Assembly: GCA_030064795.1 (NCBI GenBank)
Contig: JASJEI010000006.1
Span: 5,743-69,742, forward strand
Source of the DNA: Pleurocapsa sp. MO_226.B13
GTDB lineage: Bacteria > Cyanobacteriota > Cyanobacteriia > Cyanobacteriales > Xenococcaceae
DNA length: 64,000 nucleotides
Direction of reading: 5' to 3'
Shown: in pieces, positions 53,596-63,875 of the stretch
Layout: every line of letters starts with the position of its first letter
Position numbering within the stretch: position 1 is the stretch's first letter
Notes under the pieces: generated by a model
What the model saw: only the letters and a program-made list of their open reading frames with translations
Databases searched by the model: none
What the model was told of the DNA's origin: nothing
Program-made: the position numbers and the translations under genes

Positions 53596-54072
53596 CTATC
53601 CTCGAAAATAAGCTACCGTCATAACCAAACCCAAACAGCCAATAAAAGTTATTGCCAACAGTACCAACATAAAGATCTCTCCCGAAGATAAGGGACGATC
53701 TGTAGGGTCGAGATAGGCAGTTCTAGAGTGTGAATCTCGATTAGAATTAGAATTAGACCAATTTGGTTCTTGAATTACATTGAGACGAGAATAACCAATT
53801 TTGAGGTCGTAGAGCGATCGCTTCTCAGGACTGCTCAAGACTGCGTAGGCTTCGTTTAACCTTTGAAATTTAGCTACTGCTACGTTAGGAGGGAGTTTGG
53901 TCGTATCTGGATGATACTTTTTACTTAATTGTCGATAGGTACGTCGAATAGCGATCGTAGATGCTGAAGGATGTAAACCCATCAATCCATAGTAACTATT
54001 AGCCAGCCTAGTTTCGGCGGAAAGAGTCTGGGATTTTTGTCGATTGCGAAAATCGCTTTTGGGGTTCACCAT
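53596..54072 (-). CDS. J-domain protein with C-terminal membrane anchor
   Basis: A 158-residue protein. The J-domain spans ~27-92: YYGLMGLHPSASTIAIRRTYRQLSKKYHPDTTKL, with the HPD tripeptide at 54-56 that stimulates DnaK ATPase, and FQRLNEAYAVLSSPEKRSLYD. A polar Asn/Ser linker leads to one membrane helix near the C-terminus (GEIFMLVLLAITFIGCLGLVMTVAYF, ~131-155). There is no G/F region or zinc domain, so it is a class C J-protein tethering Hsp70 to a membrane. The specific client is unknown. Confidence 0.9.
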   Translation of the reverse strand: MVNPKSDFRNRQKSQTLSAETRLANSYYGLMGLHPSASTIAIRRTYRQLSKKYHPDTTKLPPNVAVAKFQRLNEAYAVLSSPEKRSLYDLKIGYSRLNVIQEPNWSNSNSNRDSHSRTAYLDPTDRPLSSGEIFMLVLLAITFIGCLGLVMTVAYFRG

Positions 54073-54645
<573 letters not shown>

Positions 54646-54692
54646 AACAAAACCTAATAATAGATAGCGGTCTTGACCAATATTTATTTAAC

Positions 54693-54772
54693 AAAATAGT
54701 AATGGTGTCGTCTAACTTCTAGGATTGTGCTAGGTTTTAGTGTAATTTGAGAAGTTGACGGCACTATTTTTT
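54693..54772 (+). terminator. Long hairpin terminator of psaC
   Basis: AAAATAGT...GTCGTCTAACTTCT (54693-54720) pairs imperfectly with AGAAGTTGACGGCACTATTTT (54750-54770), followed by further T. The lower stem has an internal bulge. Confidence 0.65.
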
Positions 54773-54860
54773 GCAGAAATTATTTTTAGATAAAGAATTG
54801 AAGCCAGAATCAATATTTTGTCTAGCATTATAGATATAGCTGCAAAAGCAGGAGGTAATC

Positions 54861-56228
54861 ATGGCGATCGCAACTGTCAACCCCGCTACAGGAGAAACTC
54901 TCAAGACTTTTACTCCTCTAACCGACCAGGAAATAGAAACTAAACTCGCCTTGGCCGAATCGACTTATCAGGAATATCGCAAAACTACTTTTGCCCAGCG
55001 CAGTCAGTGGCTCGAGCGAGCAGCAGATATTTTAGAACGAGATGCTGTTAAATTCGCCCAAATCATGACCACAGAAATGGGTAAACCCCTACAAAGCGCG
55101 ATCGCCGAAGCCGAAAAATGCGCCCTAGTCTGTCGTTTCTATGCTGAAAAAGCCCCTGAATTTCTCGCAGATGTTTCTATTGCTAGCGATGCAGGTCATA
55201 GCTACGTGGCATATCAACCCTTGGGAGTAATACTGGCGGTAATGCCTTGGAATTTTCCGTTTTGGCAGGTGTTTCGGTTTGCTGCACCTGCATTAATGGC
55301 TGGTAACGTGGGCATCCTCAAACACGCTTCTAATGTCCCTCAGTGTGCCTTAGCGATCGAAGAAATTATTACCCAAGCTGGCTTCCCGACTGGAGTATTT
55401 CAAACCCTCTTAATCGGTGCGGGCCAAGTTAAATCAATCGTCGAAGATAAGCGCGTTAAAGCAGCTACCCTGACGGGAAGCGAACCAGCAGGTGCTGCTT
55501 TGGCTGCTGCTGCGGGACAAGAAATTAAAAAAGTAGTTTTAGAATTGGGTGGTAGCGATCCTTTTGTCGTCCTCGAAAGTGCCGATCTGGCAGAAGCAGT
55601 AGCTACGGGAGTCAAAGCGAGAATGCTCAACAACGGTCAGTCTTGTATTGCTGCCAAACGCTTTATCGTTCAAGAAAGTATTGCCGATGAGTTTCAGTCT
55701 CAACTAATTGCTAGATTCCAAGAACTTAGGATCGGCGATCCAATGGATAAAAGTACCAACATCGGGCCATTAGCAACGGCAACCATTCGCTCGGAATTAG
55801 ACCAGCAAGTGAAAAACGCCGTCGAGCAAGGAGCAAAAATTTTAATCGGTGGAGAGCCAATTAGCGATCGCCCTGGTAATTTTTATCCTCCAACTATTTT
55901 GAGCGATATTCCCCCAGAGGCTGCGGTAGCGCAAGAAGAGTTTTTCGGCCCTGTGGCATTGTTGTTTAGAGTTAAAGACCTCGATGAAGCGATCGCCCTG
56001 GCAAATAATATTCCCTTCGGTCTTGGGGCCAGTGCCTGGACAAATGATAGCGAGCAAAGAGAACGTCTCATTGCTGAATTAGAAGCAGGAGCAGTTTTTA
56101 TTAATGGTATGGTTAAATCCGATCCTCGTTTGCCTTTTGGGGGCATCAAGCGATCGGGCTACGGTAGAGAGTTAAGCAGACAAGGTATTCACGAGTTTGT
56201 CAATATTAAGACTGTTTGGGTTAAATAG
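54861..56228 (+). CDS. gabD: NAD(P)-dependent succinate-semialdehyde dehydrogenase
   Basis: A 455-residue aldehyde dehydrogenase. Catalytic C262 is in NNGQSCIAAKR, base E228 in LELGGSDP and N131 in PWNFPFWQ. The short form with KPLQSAIAEAEKCALVCRFYAE and NGMVKSDPRLPFGGIKRSGYGRELS matches the cyanobacterial enzyme that completes the alternative TCA route (2-oxoglutarate to succinic semialdehyde to succinate). The 2-oxoglutarate decarboxylase gene is not beside it here. RBS AGGAGG is 8 nt upstream. Confidence 0.92.
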   Translation: MAIATVNPATGETLKTFTPLTDQEIETKLALAESTYQEYRKTTFAQRSQWLERAADILERDAVKFAQIMTTEMGKPLQSAIAEAEKCALVCRFYAEKAPEFLADVSIASDAGHSYVAYQPLGVILAVMPWNFPFWQVFRFAAPALMAGNVGILKHASNVPQCALAIEEIITQAGFPTGVFQTLLIGAGQVKSIVEDKRVKAATLTGSEPAGAALAAAAGQEIKKVVLELGGSDPFVVLESADLAEAVATGVKARMLNNGQSCIAAKRFIVQESIADEFQSQLIARFQELRIGDPMDKSTNIGPLATATIRSELDQQVKNAVEQGAKILIGGEPISDRPGNFYPPTILSDIPPEAAVAQEEFFGPVALLFRVKDLDEAIALANNIPFGLGASAWTNDSEQRERLIAELEAGAVFINGMVKSDPRLPFGGIKRSGYGRELSRQGIHEFVNIKTVWVK

Positions 56229-56585
56229 AGTGGTACTTAGTATTAAACTTTGTCAAGTCTGTCAATTTTCCGATCGCGTCGAACAGTTTTAAATTAATTT
56301 TTGTAAAGTATGATTGCGATGGTTTTAGTTTTCTGGCTTGATAAGGATAGCTAATAATTTTTTAATCTGATGTTTTTTTTCCTGCTCCTAGTACCTCAAT
56401 GGAGCAGGAAGCAAGCAATTTTGATTGAGAATCTCTAAATAAGGTATAACTAGAACTTAGCGTTACTAGATAATTTATTACTACCTTTTGGCGAATTATT
56501 TACTTTTTTAAAGAGAGACTATCAATACTTATTATCTTCATTAGTACCCTTTCCTTAACATCAATCGTAGGAGTCAACTAAAGCC
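56229..56585. other. Intergenic region after gabD
   Basis: 357 bp. One perfect 8-bp hairpin CCTGCTCC/GGAGCAGG (56381-56388, 56401-56408) is preceded by eight T; since the T-run is on the wrong side for a plus-strand terminator, its role is unclear. No gene seen. Confidence 0.5.
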
Positions 56586-57107
56586 ATGAAAATGCTCAAA
56601 AAAATATTTAATTCTGATAGTAAATACTACTTAGAATTGGATGAAATTGAAGATTCTAAACCAGTACAAGCAGTAACCAAAACTGCCGAAAAAGTGGCTG
56701 ATGTTGTCCAAGAGAAAGCAACAGAGGTAGTAGAATCCAAACCAGTGCAGACAGCAATTGAAACTGCCAAAGACATAGCTCCAGAACAGCTACAATCTAG
56801 TACAACTGAAGCTAAACCGAAAGCAGAAGCCAAAACTAGTTCTGAAAAAAAAGCTGACAAAAAAACAGAGCCTCAAACTGCGCCTTCTCCTCAAAATGCG
56901 GGAGCCTCATCTTTCGAGCCACCATTCTGGGTTGCTGCTATGTATAACAACAGTACGTCTACAGTAAATAGCGATGGTACTCAAAAGGAGCAAACCTTTG
57001 CCACAGATAATCTCATGCCTACCATTACTAAGTATCGTCGCCGCCCAGGCCCCAGTTTAAATAAATTTAAAGAAATGGCTAGTAAAGCCAAAACTCCTAA
57101 AGGATAA
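56586..57107 (+). CDS. Cyanobacterial protein of unknown function with conserved basic C-terminus
   Basis: A 173-residue protein of unrecognised function. The middle (~25-110) is low-complexity, Lys/Glu/Ala/Thr-rich, with two imperfect copies of SKPVQxAxxTAxxxA (helical, amphipathic) and a PQTAPSPQN linker. The last ~60 residues look like the real conserved part: FWVAAMYNN, then DNLMPTITKYRRRPGPSLNKFKEMA, a pattern I associate with a cyanobacteria-only hypothetical family. No signal peptide or membrane helix. Good RBS (GTAGGAG). Located between gabD and acpP on the same strand. Confidence 0.7.
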   Translation: MKMLKKIFNSDSKYYLELDEIEDSKPVQAVTKTAEKVADVVQEKATEVVESKPVQTAIETAKDIAPEQLQSSTTEAKPKAEAKTSSEKKADKKTEPQTAPSPQNAGASSFEPPFWVAAMYNNSTSTVNSDGTQKEQTFATDNLMPTITKYRRRPGPSLNKFKEMASKAKTPKG

Positions 57108-57159
57108 ATCTAATTAGATTTATCCGTTCAAAAGGCTGTTTCCCAATTCTATAAGCATA

Positions 57160-57211
57160 GACGGAGGAGTTATCTTAACAGACAAAGGTAGCCTTCCGTC
57201 TCTAATTTTTT
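57160..57211 (+). terminator. Possible terminator before acpP
   Basis: GACGGAGG (57160-57167) pairs with CCTTCCGTC (57192-57200, one bulge), then TAATTTTTT. Confidence 0.5.
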
Positions 57212-57385
57212 AATTCGTCGAGCAAGATAATTCTAGATTTGTTCAATAACTTTGTCCCGCTTTCAGATAAGATGAAAGTTGCCGCTTTTTAATTTAAGAA
57301 GAGCGTTAATTAGGAAACAAGCCCGTCAAGTTTTCTTAAACAGAGGTTTATTTGGCTAGAACGGGTTATTTAATGGGAAAAATCA

Positions 57386-57634
57386 ATGAATCAAGAAATT
57401 TTTGAAAAAGTAAAAGCAATTGTAGTCGATCAACTAGAAGTAGAGGCAGAGCAGGTTACGCCAGAAGCAAGTTTTGCTAACGATCTGGGTGCTGATTCCT
57501 TAGATACAGTGGAATTAGTTATGGCTCTAGAAGAAGAGTTCGATATTGAAATTCCTGATGAAGCTGCCGAACAAATAGATACAGTAGGTAAAGCAGTAGA
57601 ACATATTAGCTCTGAAACTGGAGCAGCAGCATAA
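57386..57634 (+). CDS. acpP: Acyl carrier protein
   Basis: An 82-residue acidic ACP of type II fatty acid synthesis. The 4'-phosphopantetheine attachment serine is S38 in [20 protein letters not shown]. Carries growing acyl chains to FabF and other enzymes in the cytosol. fabF follows 210 bp downstream on the same strand. Confidence 0.98.
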   Translation: MNQEIFEKVKAIVVDQLEVEAEQVTPEASFANDLGADSLDTVELVMALEEEFDIEIPDEAAEQIDTVGKAVEHISSETGAAA

Positions 57635-57844
57635 CTTATTTTTATAATAATTTAGAGGTTTATTAGGGTTGAGGATGGCTGCAATGGTAACAAGGCTGAA
57701 CTATTAAATTGCAATTACAGTTTAAATATGTCTCCAAACCAGAATAAATCATTTTCTGGCACGAGACAGTTATCATCTCAGGGAAAAACACCCAACAGCA
57801 GCCTCAAACAAATACTGCCATGTATAAATGTTTAGAGAGCGAAG

Positions 57845-59095
57845 ATGACAAATAAGCAAAATAAACGAGTCGTAATCACGGGCTTGGGTGCAATTACCCC
57901 GATTGGTAATAATGTAGCAGAATACTGGAACGGTTTATTGCAGGGACGCAATGGAGTCGGTTTGGTGACTCTATTTGATGCTTCAAAACACGCTTGTCAA
58001 ATTGCTGCGGAAGTCAAAGACTTCGATCCTGGTCAATATTTAGAGAAAAAAGAAGCCAAGCGGATGGATCGTTTTGCTCAGTTTGGCGTGTGTGCCAGCA
58101 AGCAGGCGATCGCCGATGCTCAATTTGCGATCGACGGTCTCAATGCCGACCGAGTAGGAGTATTAATCGGTACGGGGGTAGGTGGTCTAAAAGTCATGGA
58201 AGACCAAAACGAAAACCTACTGACCAAAGGCCCCAGAAAAGTCAGCCCCTTTACCATACCGATGATGATTGCCAACATGGCCGCTGGATTAACGGCAATC
58301 CATACAGGGGCAAAAGGGCCAAATTCTTGTACCGTAACGGCTTGTGCAGCGGGGTCTCACGCTATTGGCGATGCCTTTCGTTTAATTCAGAGAGGCTACG
58401 CAGATGCGATGATTTGTGGTGGTGCAGAAGCAGCCGTAACTCCCCTTTCTTTTGCTGGCTTTTGTTCGGCAAAAGCTCTTTCGACTCGTAATGATGACCC
58501 CAGTCACGCCAGTAGACCCTTCGATCGCGATCGCGACGGGTTTGTCATGGGCGAAGGTTCTGGCATTCTGTTTTTAGAAGAATTGGAACACGCCCTGGCT
58601 CGCAAAGCAAAAATTTATGCCGAAATCGTGGGCTACGGCATGACTTGTGATGCCTATCATATGACTTCTCCCGTCCCAGGAGGTCAGGGAGCAGCAAAAG
58701 CAATTGAATTAGCTCTAGCTGATGCTGATTTAAATCCAGAGCAGGTAGATTATATTAACGCTCATGGTACAAGTACTCAAGCTAATGACTCCAACGAAAC
58801 TAAAGCAATTAAGAAGGCTTTGGGCCCAAGAGTCGAGCAGATCGTGATTAGTTCCACTAAATCTATGACTGGTCACTTACTAGGAGGTTCTGGCGGGATC
58901 GAAGCAGTAGCAGTAGCAATGGCGATCGCTAACGATAAAGTCCCACCGACAATCAATTTAGAAAATCCCGATCCAGAATGTGACCTAGACTACATTGCTA
59001 ATCAGAGTCGCGAGCAACAGGTTAATGTGGCTTTATCTAACTCTTTTGGATTTGGCGGTCATAATGTTACTCTAGCCTTTAAAAAATATAGTTAA
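57845..59095 (+). CDS. fabF: 3-oxoacyl-[acyl-carrier-protein] synthase II
   Basis: A 416-residue KAS II condensing enzyme that elongates acyl-ACP with malonyl-ACP. Catalytic C167 in TVTACAAGSHAIG, the two histidines in YINAHGTST and SMTGHLLGG, and the lysine of SSTKSMTGH complete the C-H-H set. N-terminus RVVITGLGAITPIGN and C-terminus NSFGFGGHNVTLAFK are standard. The acpP-fabF-tkt gene order seen here is common in cyanobacteria. Confidence 0.97.
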   Translation: MTNKQNKRVVITGLGAITPIGNNVAEYWNGLLQGRNGVGLVTLFDASKHACQIAAEVKDFDPGQYLEKKEAKRMDRFAQFGVCASKQAIADAQFAIDGLNADRVGVLIGTGVGGLKVMEDQNENLLTKGPRKVSPFTIPMMIANMAAGLTAIHTGAKGPNSCTVTACAAGSHAIGDAFRLIQRGYADAMICGGAEAAVTPLSFAGFCSAKALSTRNDDPSHASRPFDRDRDGFVMGEGSGILFLEELEHALARKAKIYAEIVGYGMTCDAYHMTSPVPGGQGAAKAIELALADADLNPEQVDYINAHGTSTQANDSNETKAIKKALGPRVEQIVISSTKSMTGHLLGGSGGIEAVAVAMAIANDKVPPTINLENPDPECDLDYIANQSREQQVNVALSNSFGFGGHNVTLAFKKYS

Positions 59096-59154
59096 CCTTA
59101 CTCTGGAGCGTTATTGGTAAGGCATCGTAGTTTTAATCCCAGATTGATTTGGTA

Positions 59155-59181
59155 AAAAACCTCATCAAATCATGATGAGGA
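59155..59181 (-). terminator. Minus-strand terminator-like hairpin between fabF and tkt
   Basis: CCTCATCA/TGATGAGG perfect 8-bp stem (59161-59168, 59174-59181) with a 5-nt loop. On the minus strand it is followed by TTTTTT (59160-59155). No minus-strand gene precedes it, so it is an orphan terminator; on the plus strand it may simply be a hairpin in the 3' UTR of fabF. Confidence 0.55.
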
Positions 59182-59361
59182 GAAATTATGACTCCAAATA
59201 AAAATTCTAGAACTTGCTAGCCGATCGTCTGGGATGAGAAGATAAGAACGAGGACAAGATCCAACTTTTTAGCATCTAGTCTAGAAAAACTTGTGTCTCC
59301 TTCTAGATGCACTTAGGCTCGTTCAAATTTTGATTTATCGTAGTTTATTTATATAACAAAT

Positions 59362-61389
59362 ATGGTAGTTGCCACCCAATCAAGCAAATCAGTTGAAGAA
59401 CTCTGTATAAATTCAATTCGTTTTTTAGCAATAGAAGCCATAGAAAAAGCTAAATCTGGACATCCAGGGCTACCTATGGGGGCTGCTCCAATGGCATTTG
59501 TGCTGTGGGATCGGTTCATGCGTTACAATCCCAAAAATCCCGCTTGGTTCAACCGCGATCGCTTTGTTCTTTCTGCGGGTCATGGTTCGATGTTGCAGTA
59601 TGCTCTACTGTATTTAGCAGGTTACGATAGCGTCAGTATTGAAGATATCAAACAGTTTCGTCAGTGGAGTTCGGTTACTCCAGGACACCCCGAAAACTTT
59701 GTCACCGCTGGGGTCGAAGTAACTACTGGCCCATTGGGACAGGGAATTGCTAACGGTGTTGGTTTAGCTGTTGCAGAAGCTCACTTGGCAGCTAAATTTA
59801 ACAAACCCGATGCCAAATTAGTCGATCACTACACCTACGTCATTCTTGGCGATGGCTGTAACATGGAAGGGGTTTCTGGTGAAGCCTGTTCTTTTGCAGG
59901 ACACCAAGGACTAGGTAAGCTCATTGCTTTTTATGACGACAACCACATTTCGATCGATGGTTCGACTGATGTGGCATTTACCGAAGACGTTTCCAAGCGT
60001 TTTGAATCCTATGGCTGGCACGTACTTCATGTCGAAGATGGTAACACAGATTTAGAGGCGATCGCCAAAGCGATCGAAGAAGCTAAGTCGGTTACTGACA
60101 AACCCAGCATGATCAAGGTAACTACTACTATTGGTTATGGTGCGCCCAATAAACAAGATACCGCAGGTATTCATGGTTCGGCTTTGGGTGCAGACGAAAT
60201 CAAACTAACCCGCGAGAACTTGGGTTGGGATTACGAGCCGTTTGAAGTTCCCGATGAAGCCCTCAGCTATATGCGTAAAGCAGTCGAGCGCGGTGCAAAA
60301 TACGAAGAAGAATGGAATCAAGTTTTAGCTGACTACAAATCTAAATACCCAGAAGCAGCAGCAGAATTCGAGCGTTATCTTAGCGGTAAACTACCCGATG
60401 GTTGGGAAAAAGTATTACCTACCTATACCCCTGAAGATAAAGGAATAGCTACTCGTAAATATTCTCAAGCCTGCCTCAACAAATTAGCTCCCGTACTTCC
60501 TGAGTTAATTGGTGGTTCCGCCGATCTAACTCACTCCAACCTGACTGAGCTTAAAGAATCTGGTGAATTTCAAAAAGGCGCGCACGAAAACCGCAACATC
60601 CACTTTGGTGTCCGCGAACACGGTATGGGCGCGATTTGTAACGGCATCGCTTTACATGGTTCTGGGTTAATTCCCTACGGTGCAACTTTCCTGATCTTCA
60701 CCGATTATATGCGGGCTGCAATTCGTCTCTCCGCTCTTTCTGAAGTAGGGGCGATTTGGGTAATGACTCATGACTCGATCGGACAAGGGGAAGATGGCCC
60801 AACTCACCAACCTATTGAAACTCTAGCTTCCCTAAGAGCTATTCCTAACTTAACCGTAATTCGTCCCGCCGATGGTAACGAAGTTTCTGGGGCATATAAA
60901 GTTGCTGTTGAAAACGCCAAAGCAAGTAAGCCTACTTTATTGGCGTTCACTCGCCAAAACGTACCCAACTTAGAAGGAACTTCTATGGAAGACGTTAGTA
61001 AGGGTGCTTATGTATATTCCTGTGGCTTTGCTCCCGAAGAACTCGATCTCATCTTAATCGGTACTGGTAGCGAACTACAGCTTTGTGCTGGTGCAGCTAA
61101 GAAATTAATCGCTGAAGGTAAAAAAGTGCGCGTAGTTTCTATGCCTTCTTGGGAACTATTTGAAGCTCAAGATGCAGCTTACCAAGATTCCGTACTGCCT
61201 AAAGTAGCTGGAAAACGTCTATCCGTTGAAGCTGGTACTAGCTTTGGCTGGCAGAAATACACTGGTTTTGAAGGTGGCTCTGTCAGCATCGATCGCTATG
61301 GTGCTTCTGCTCCTGGTGCGGTATGTTTAGAACAATTTGGCTTTAGCGTTGACAATGTAGTTGCCAAAGCAAAAGAGTTAATTGGTTAA
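59362..61389 (+). CDS. tkt: Transketolase
   Basis: A 675-residue thiamine-diphosphate enzyme of the Calvin-Benson cycle and pentose phosphate pathway, moving two-carbon units between sugar phosphates. Seen: [31 protein letters not shown], the ThDP/Mg motif [13 protein letters not shown] with the downstream [25 protein letters not shown] (catalytic glutamate) and [16 protein letters not shown]. Length is typical. It has a well-defined terminator at 61442. Confidence 0.98.
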   Translation: MVVATQSSKSVEELCINSIRFLAIEAIEKAKSGHPGLPMGAAPMAFVLWDRFMRYNPKNPAWFNRDRFVLSAGHGSMLQYALLYLAGYDSVSIEDIKQFRQWSSVTPGHPENFVTAGVEVTTGPLGQGIANGVGLAVAEAHLAAKFNKPDAKLVDHYTYVILGDGCNMEGVSGEACSFAGHQGLGKLIAFYDDNHISIDGSTDVAFTEDVSKRFESYGWHVLHVEDGNTDLEAIAKAIEEAKSVTDKPSMIKVTTTIGYGAPNKQDTAGIHGSALGADEIKLTRENLGWDYEPFEVPDEALSYMRKAVERGAKYEEEWNQVLADYKSKYPEAAAEFERYLSGKLPDGWEKVLPTYTPEDKGIATRKYSQACLNKLAPVLPELIGGSADLTHSNLTELKESGEFQKGAHENRNIHFGVREHGMGAICNGIALHGSGLIPYGATFLIFTDYMRAAIRLSALSEVGAIWVMTHDSIGQGEDGPTHQPIETLASLRAIPNLTVIRPADGNEVSGAYKVAVENAKASKPTLLAFTRQNVPNLEGTSMEDVSKGAYVYSCGFAPEELDLILIGTGSELQLCAGAAKKLIAEGKKVRVVSMPSWELFEAQDAAYQDSVLPKVAGKRLSVEAGTSFGWQKYTGFEGGSVSIDRYGASAPGAVCLEQFGFSVDNVVAKAKELIG

Positions 61390-61441
61390 TCTTGGATTGT
61401 AGTTTTTAGCTGTCAGAGAAATCTCGACAATAATAATATTT

Positions 61442-61468
61442 AGCCCTGTTCTGATACGGGGCTTTTTT
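61442..61468 (+). terminator. Intrinsic terminator of tkt
   Basis: AGCCC(T)/(G)GGGCT stem (61442-61447, 61458-61463), 10-nt loop, then TTTTTT. 53 bp after the tkt stop codon. Confidence 0.8.
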
Positions 61469-61632
61469 GATGTTGAAATGAGGGGAAATAATACAAAATC
61501 CGATTACGAAAACATTAAAAAAAATAGATAGATCGTATTTGGATGACAAATCTAATGGCTTCAATTTAGAATCTTCAATGATTCGTTCTAGTATCGCTCT
61601 TTCTCGGTTGTGTCTAGTAAAGCGCGATCGCC

Positions 61633-61897
61633 ACTATTTATCTGACCCTTCAAGGCACGGCAGTAGTAGCAGATGGCAAACGCCGTTTTGTTGACCCTCA
61701 CTCTTCAGCGCGGTAGTAGCGATCTCAAGATTGGTTGGAATTGGGTTAAATCTGCTTTAGCTAAAGGTTGGCGATTATTTACTAATCTGACTTTGAATAG
61801 TAATTGCGACCCTCAACCAGCTATAGCTTCTTATAGACAAAATCAGAAACGATTTTACTCTCGTGAGTTTCAAGTTTGTTCATTAAGCTATGGCTAA
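61633..61897 (+). pseudogene. Frameshifted transposase remnant
   Basis: Two frames join to give a transposase-like C-terminal segment: frame one reads TIYLTLQGTAVVADGKRRFVDPH, and after a shift near 61710 the other reads RGSSDLKIGWNWVKSALAKG, W-R-L-F-T-N-L, then D-P-Q-P-A-I-A-S-Y-R-Q-N-Q-K-R and E-F-Q-V-C. The DGKRRFVD and IGWxWVKxALxKGW patterns resemble the ends of cyanobacterial IS4-like transposases. No N-terminal part, no terminal inverted repeats found. The rest of the 586-bp tkt-radical SAM gap holds only the tkt terminator. Confidence 0.45.
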
Positions 61898-61975
61898 TTG
61901 AGTTTTGTCAGTCAACCAGGTGCGATCGCTGCTGCCGAAGATCCGCAAGCACCTAAATTCAATTCAGGTGAATGA

Positions 61976-63589
61976 CTAGGACAGACTAACAGCCATCGCC
62001 TCATCGAGATGTTTAACCAAGGTTTTTTGAGGTAATGGGCCTTGTAGGTGTTGCCAGGGTAAAATTCTCACTCCTGCCTTCCAACGGTCGTAAACATAGT
62101 AATCTAGATTAGGTATTTCTCCTCTCAGTTGTTTGAAGGCGCGTTTGTAGCTACCTACAGAGTCACCAAATTCTCTAGTTAAAAGTAGTAGCTTTCCTAA
62201 ACGGCGATCGCCACGGGAAATTAAAGCCTGAATTACCGACCAGTTATAGCTTTCAGGACGAAAATCAATACCCTGTTTTCTGAGATTTTTTTCGAGATAT
62301 TTCAATTTTTGCTTGGCTTCGGGGTCTACACCATACCATTGAAAGGGAGTATGAGATTTAGGTACAAAAGTACTGCATCCTAGAGTCAAACGCAGTCCTG
62401 GTGAAGCTTTTTTAATTGCCGTCATCATGGCTACAGTTTGTTCGACATCGGTCATCGTTTCTCCTGGGATGCCTACCATACCATAAAGTTTTAAGGCTTT
62501 TAGTCCTCCTGCTTTGGCGTTAATTGCTGCTTGAATGATTTCCTCATTGGTAAGTTTTTTATTGACAATTTGTCTGACTTTTTCTGAACCACTTTCTACA
62601 GCAATAGTAATCGAACGGGTATCGCGTTTAGCCAGGGTAGAAGCTAATTTCTCAGTCACAGTGTTAGTACGTACCGAAGCAATGCTAAGACGAACATTTT
62701 CATACTGCGGTTGGGCAAGATAATCGAGGATAGCTTCAAATTCTGGATGTTGGGTAACAGAAGCACCGAGTAAACCCAAACGGTTTGTCACCTTTAAACC
62801 CCTTTCAATTGCAGGTATGAGAGAACCTTCTAGGGGTGCGGTACGAAAGGGCAAAGTCAGATAGCTAGCCAAACAAAAACGACACATCTCAGGACAGCTA
62901 CGAACCACTTCCACCATGTAAATATTTTCCCAGGCTGCTTTGGCGGTAACTACGGTAGAAGCAGAAAGAGTATTTCCACGATAGGTTTGTTTTTGAACTT
63001 GGGGAGGAATGTCAGTCTCTATTGGGGCGATCGCTTTTATTTCTGCTTCGGGGCTATGATAAGTTATCTCGTAGAGACTGGGAACGTATACTCCTGGTAC
63101 TCGTGCCAAATGCTTGAGTTTAGTTTGGCGATCGCTTTTTCTTACCTGTTGATAGGCATCAATAAAGTTATCGAGGAGATTTTCCCCGTCACCTAACAAA
63201 ATTAGATCGAAAAAATCTGCCAGGGGTTCGGGGTTAGCAGTTAAGACAGTACCACCACCAAAAATTAACGGATCGTGTTCTTGGCGATCGACACTATGAA
63301 GAGGAATATCTAAAGATTCGAGTAAATTAAAGATATTGATATAGTCTAGTTCCCAGGATACAGAAAATCCTAGCAGTTCGGGATTGCGGGGTAAAGGTTC
63401 GCTAAGATCGGTAAACAGACGACGGACATCAACATCAGGACGCATTGCCAAAGTCGCCCAAACAATTTGAAAACCCAAGCTAGTAATACCAATGGTGTAT
63501 TCGTTAGGGAAAGCAAAAATTGTGGGTATGGCATTATTTTCTGGAGTTGCAGGAGTAAATAAAAGGCGTTCTTGTTGAAATACAGACAC
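61976..63589 (-). CDS. B12-binding-type radical SAM protein (TIGR03960-like N-terminal part)
   Basis: A 537-residue radical SAM enzyme. Residues ~30-145 form a Rossmann-like B12-binding-type region (SLGFQIVWATL, LLGFSVSWELDYINIFNLLE, FGGGTVLTANPEPLADFFDLILLGDGE). The 4Fe-4S cluster cysteines are C232, C236 and C239 in RSCPEMCRFC. Downstream elements are LGLLGASVTQHPEFE, IAVESGSEKVRQIVNKKLTNEEI and GIPGETMTDVEQTV. Substrate unknown; homologues in many bacteria are fused to or paired with a DUF2344 protein, which is not present here. The only well-supported minus-strand gene at this end of the window. Confidence 0.87.
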   Translation of the reverse strand: MSVFQQERLLFTPATPENNAIPTIFAFPNEYTIGITSLGFQIVWATLAMRPDVDVRRLFTDLSEPLPRNPELLGFSVSWELDYINIFNLLESLDIPLHSVDRQEHDPLIFGGGTVLTANPEPLADFFDLILLGDGENLLDNFIDAYQQVRKSDRQTKLKHLARVPGVYVPSLYEITYHSPEAEIKAIAPIETDIPPQVQKQTYRGNTLSASTVVTAKAAWENIYMVEVVRSCPEMCRFCLASYLTLPFRTAPLEGSLIPAIERGLKVTNRLGLLGASVTQHPEFEAILDYLAQPQYENVRLSIASVRTNTVTEKLASTLAKRDTRSITIAVESGSEKVRQIVNKKLTNEEIIQAAINAKAGGLKALKLYGMVGIPGETMTDVEQTVAMMTAIKKASPGLRLTLGCSTFVPKSHTPFQWYGVDPEAKQKLKYLEKNLRKQGIDFRPESYNWSVIQALISRGDRRLGKLLLLTREFGDSVGSYKRAFKQLRGEIPNLDYYVYDRWKAGVRILPWQHLQGPLPQKTLVKHLDEAMAVSLS

Positions 63590-63875
63590 AGAAATTAATT
63601 TTGTATTGGGTTATAACATAGAGTGTGTACCTACTATCTTGATTATCGATCGCTTTTGGGTAATGTTGCAAAAAGCCTTTTTAACTCAATCGCTTGTTTT
63701 AACTTAGTTTTAATTTCAGTTAAATAGAATTCAGTGAATAGCTCAGAGTTAGTAATTATTAATTATTAATTATTAATTAGTCATGCTTCTTCTGCTTTTT
63801 AGAGCGAGTACAAATAATTACTTTAAATAAAGTTATTCTCCTATCTCCTGCCTTCTGCCTCCTGCCTCTATCCTC
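63590..63875. other. Intergenic region before the final gene
   Basis: 286 bp. Contains the tandem repeat TAATTAT (about 3.5 copies, 63753-63777) and a pyrimidine tract with repeated CTGCCT words (63841-63871) directly before the next start codon. No gene. Confidence 0.6.

Noticed and set aside
57994..58491. 165-codon plus-strand frame inside fabF
   Set aside because: Alternate frame of a clear KAS II gene; Arg/Ser/Cys-rich composition, no start signal.
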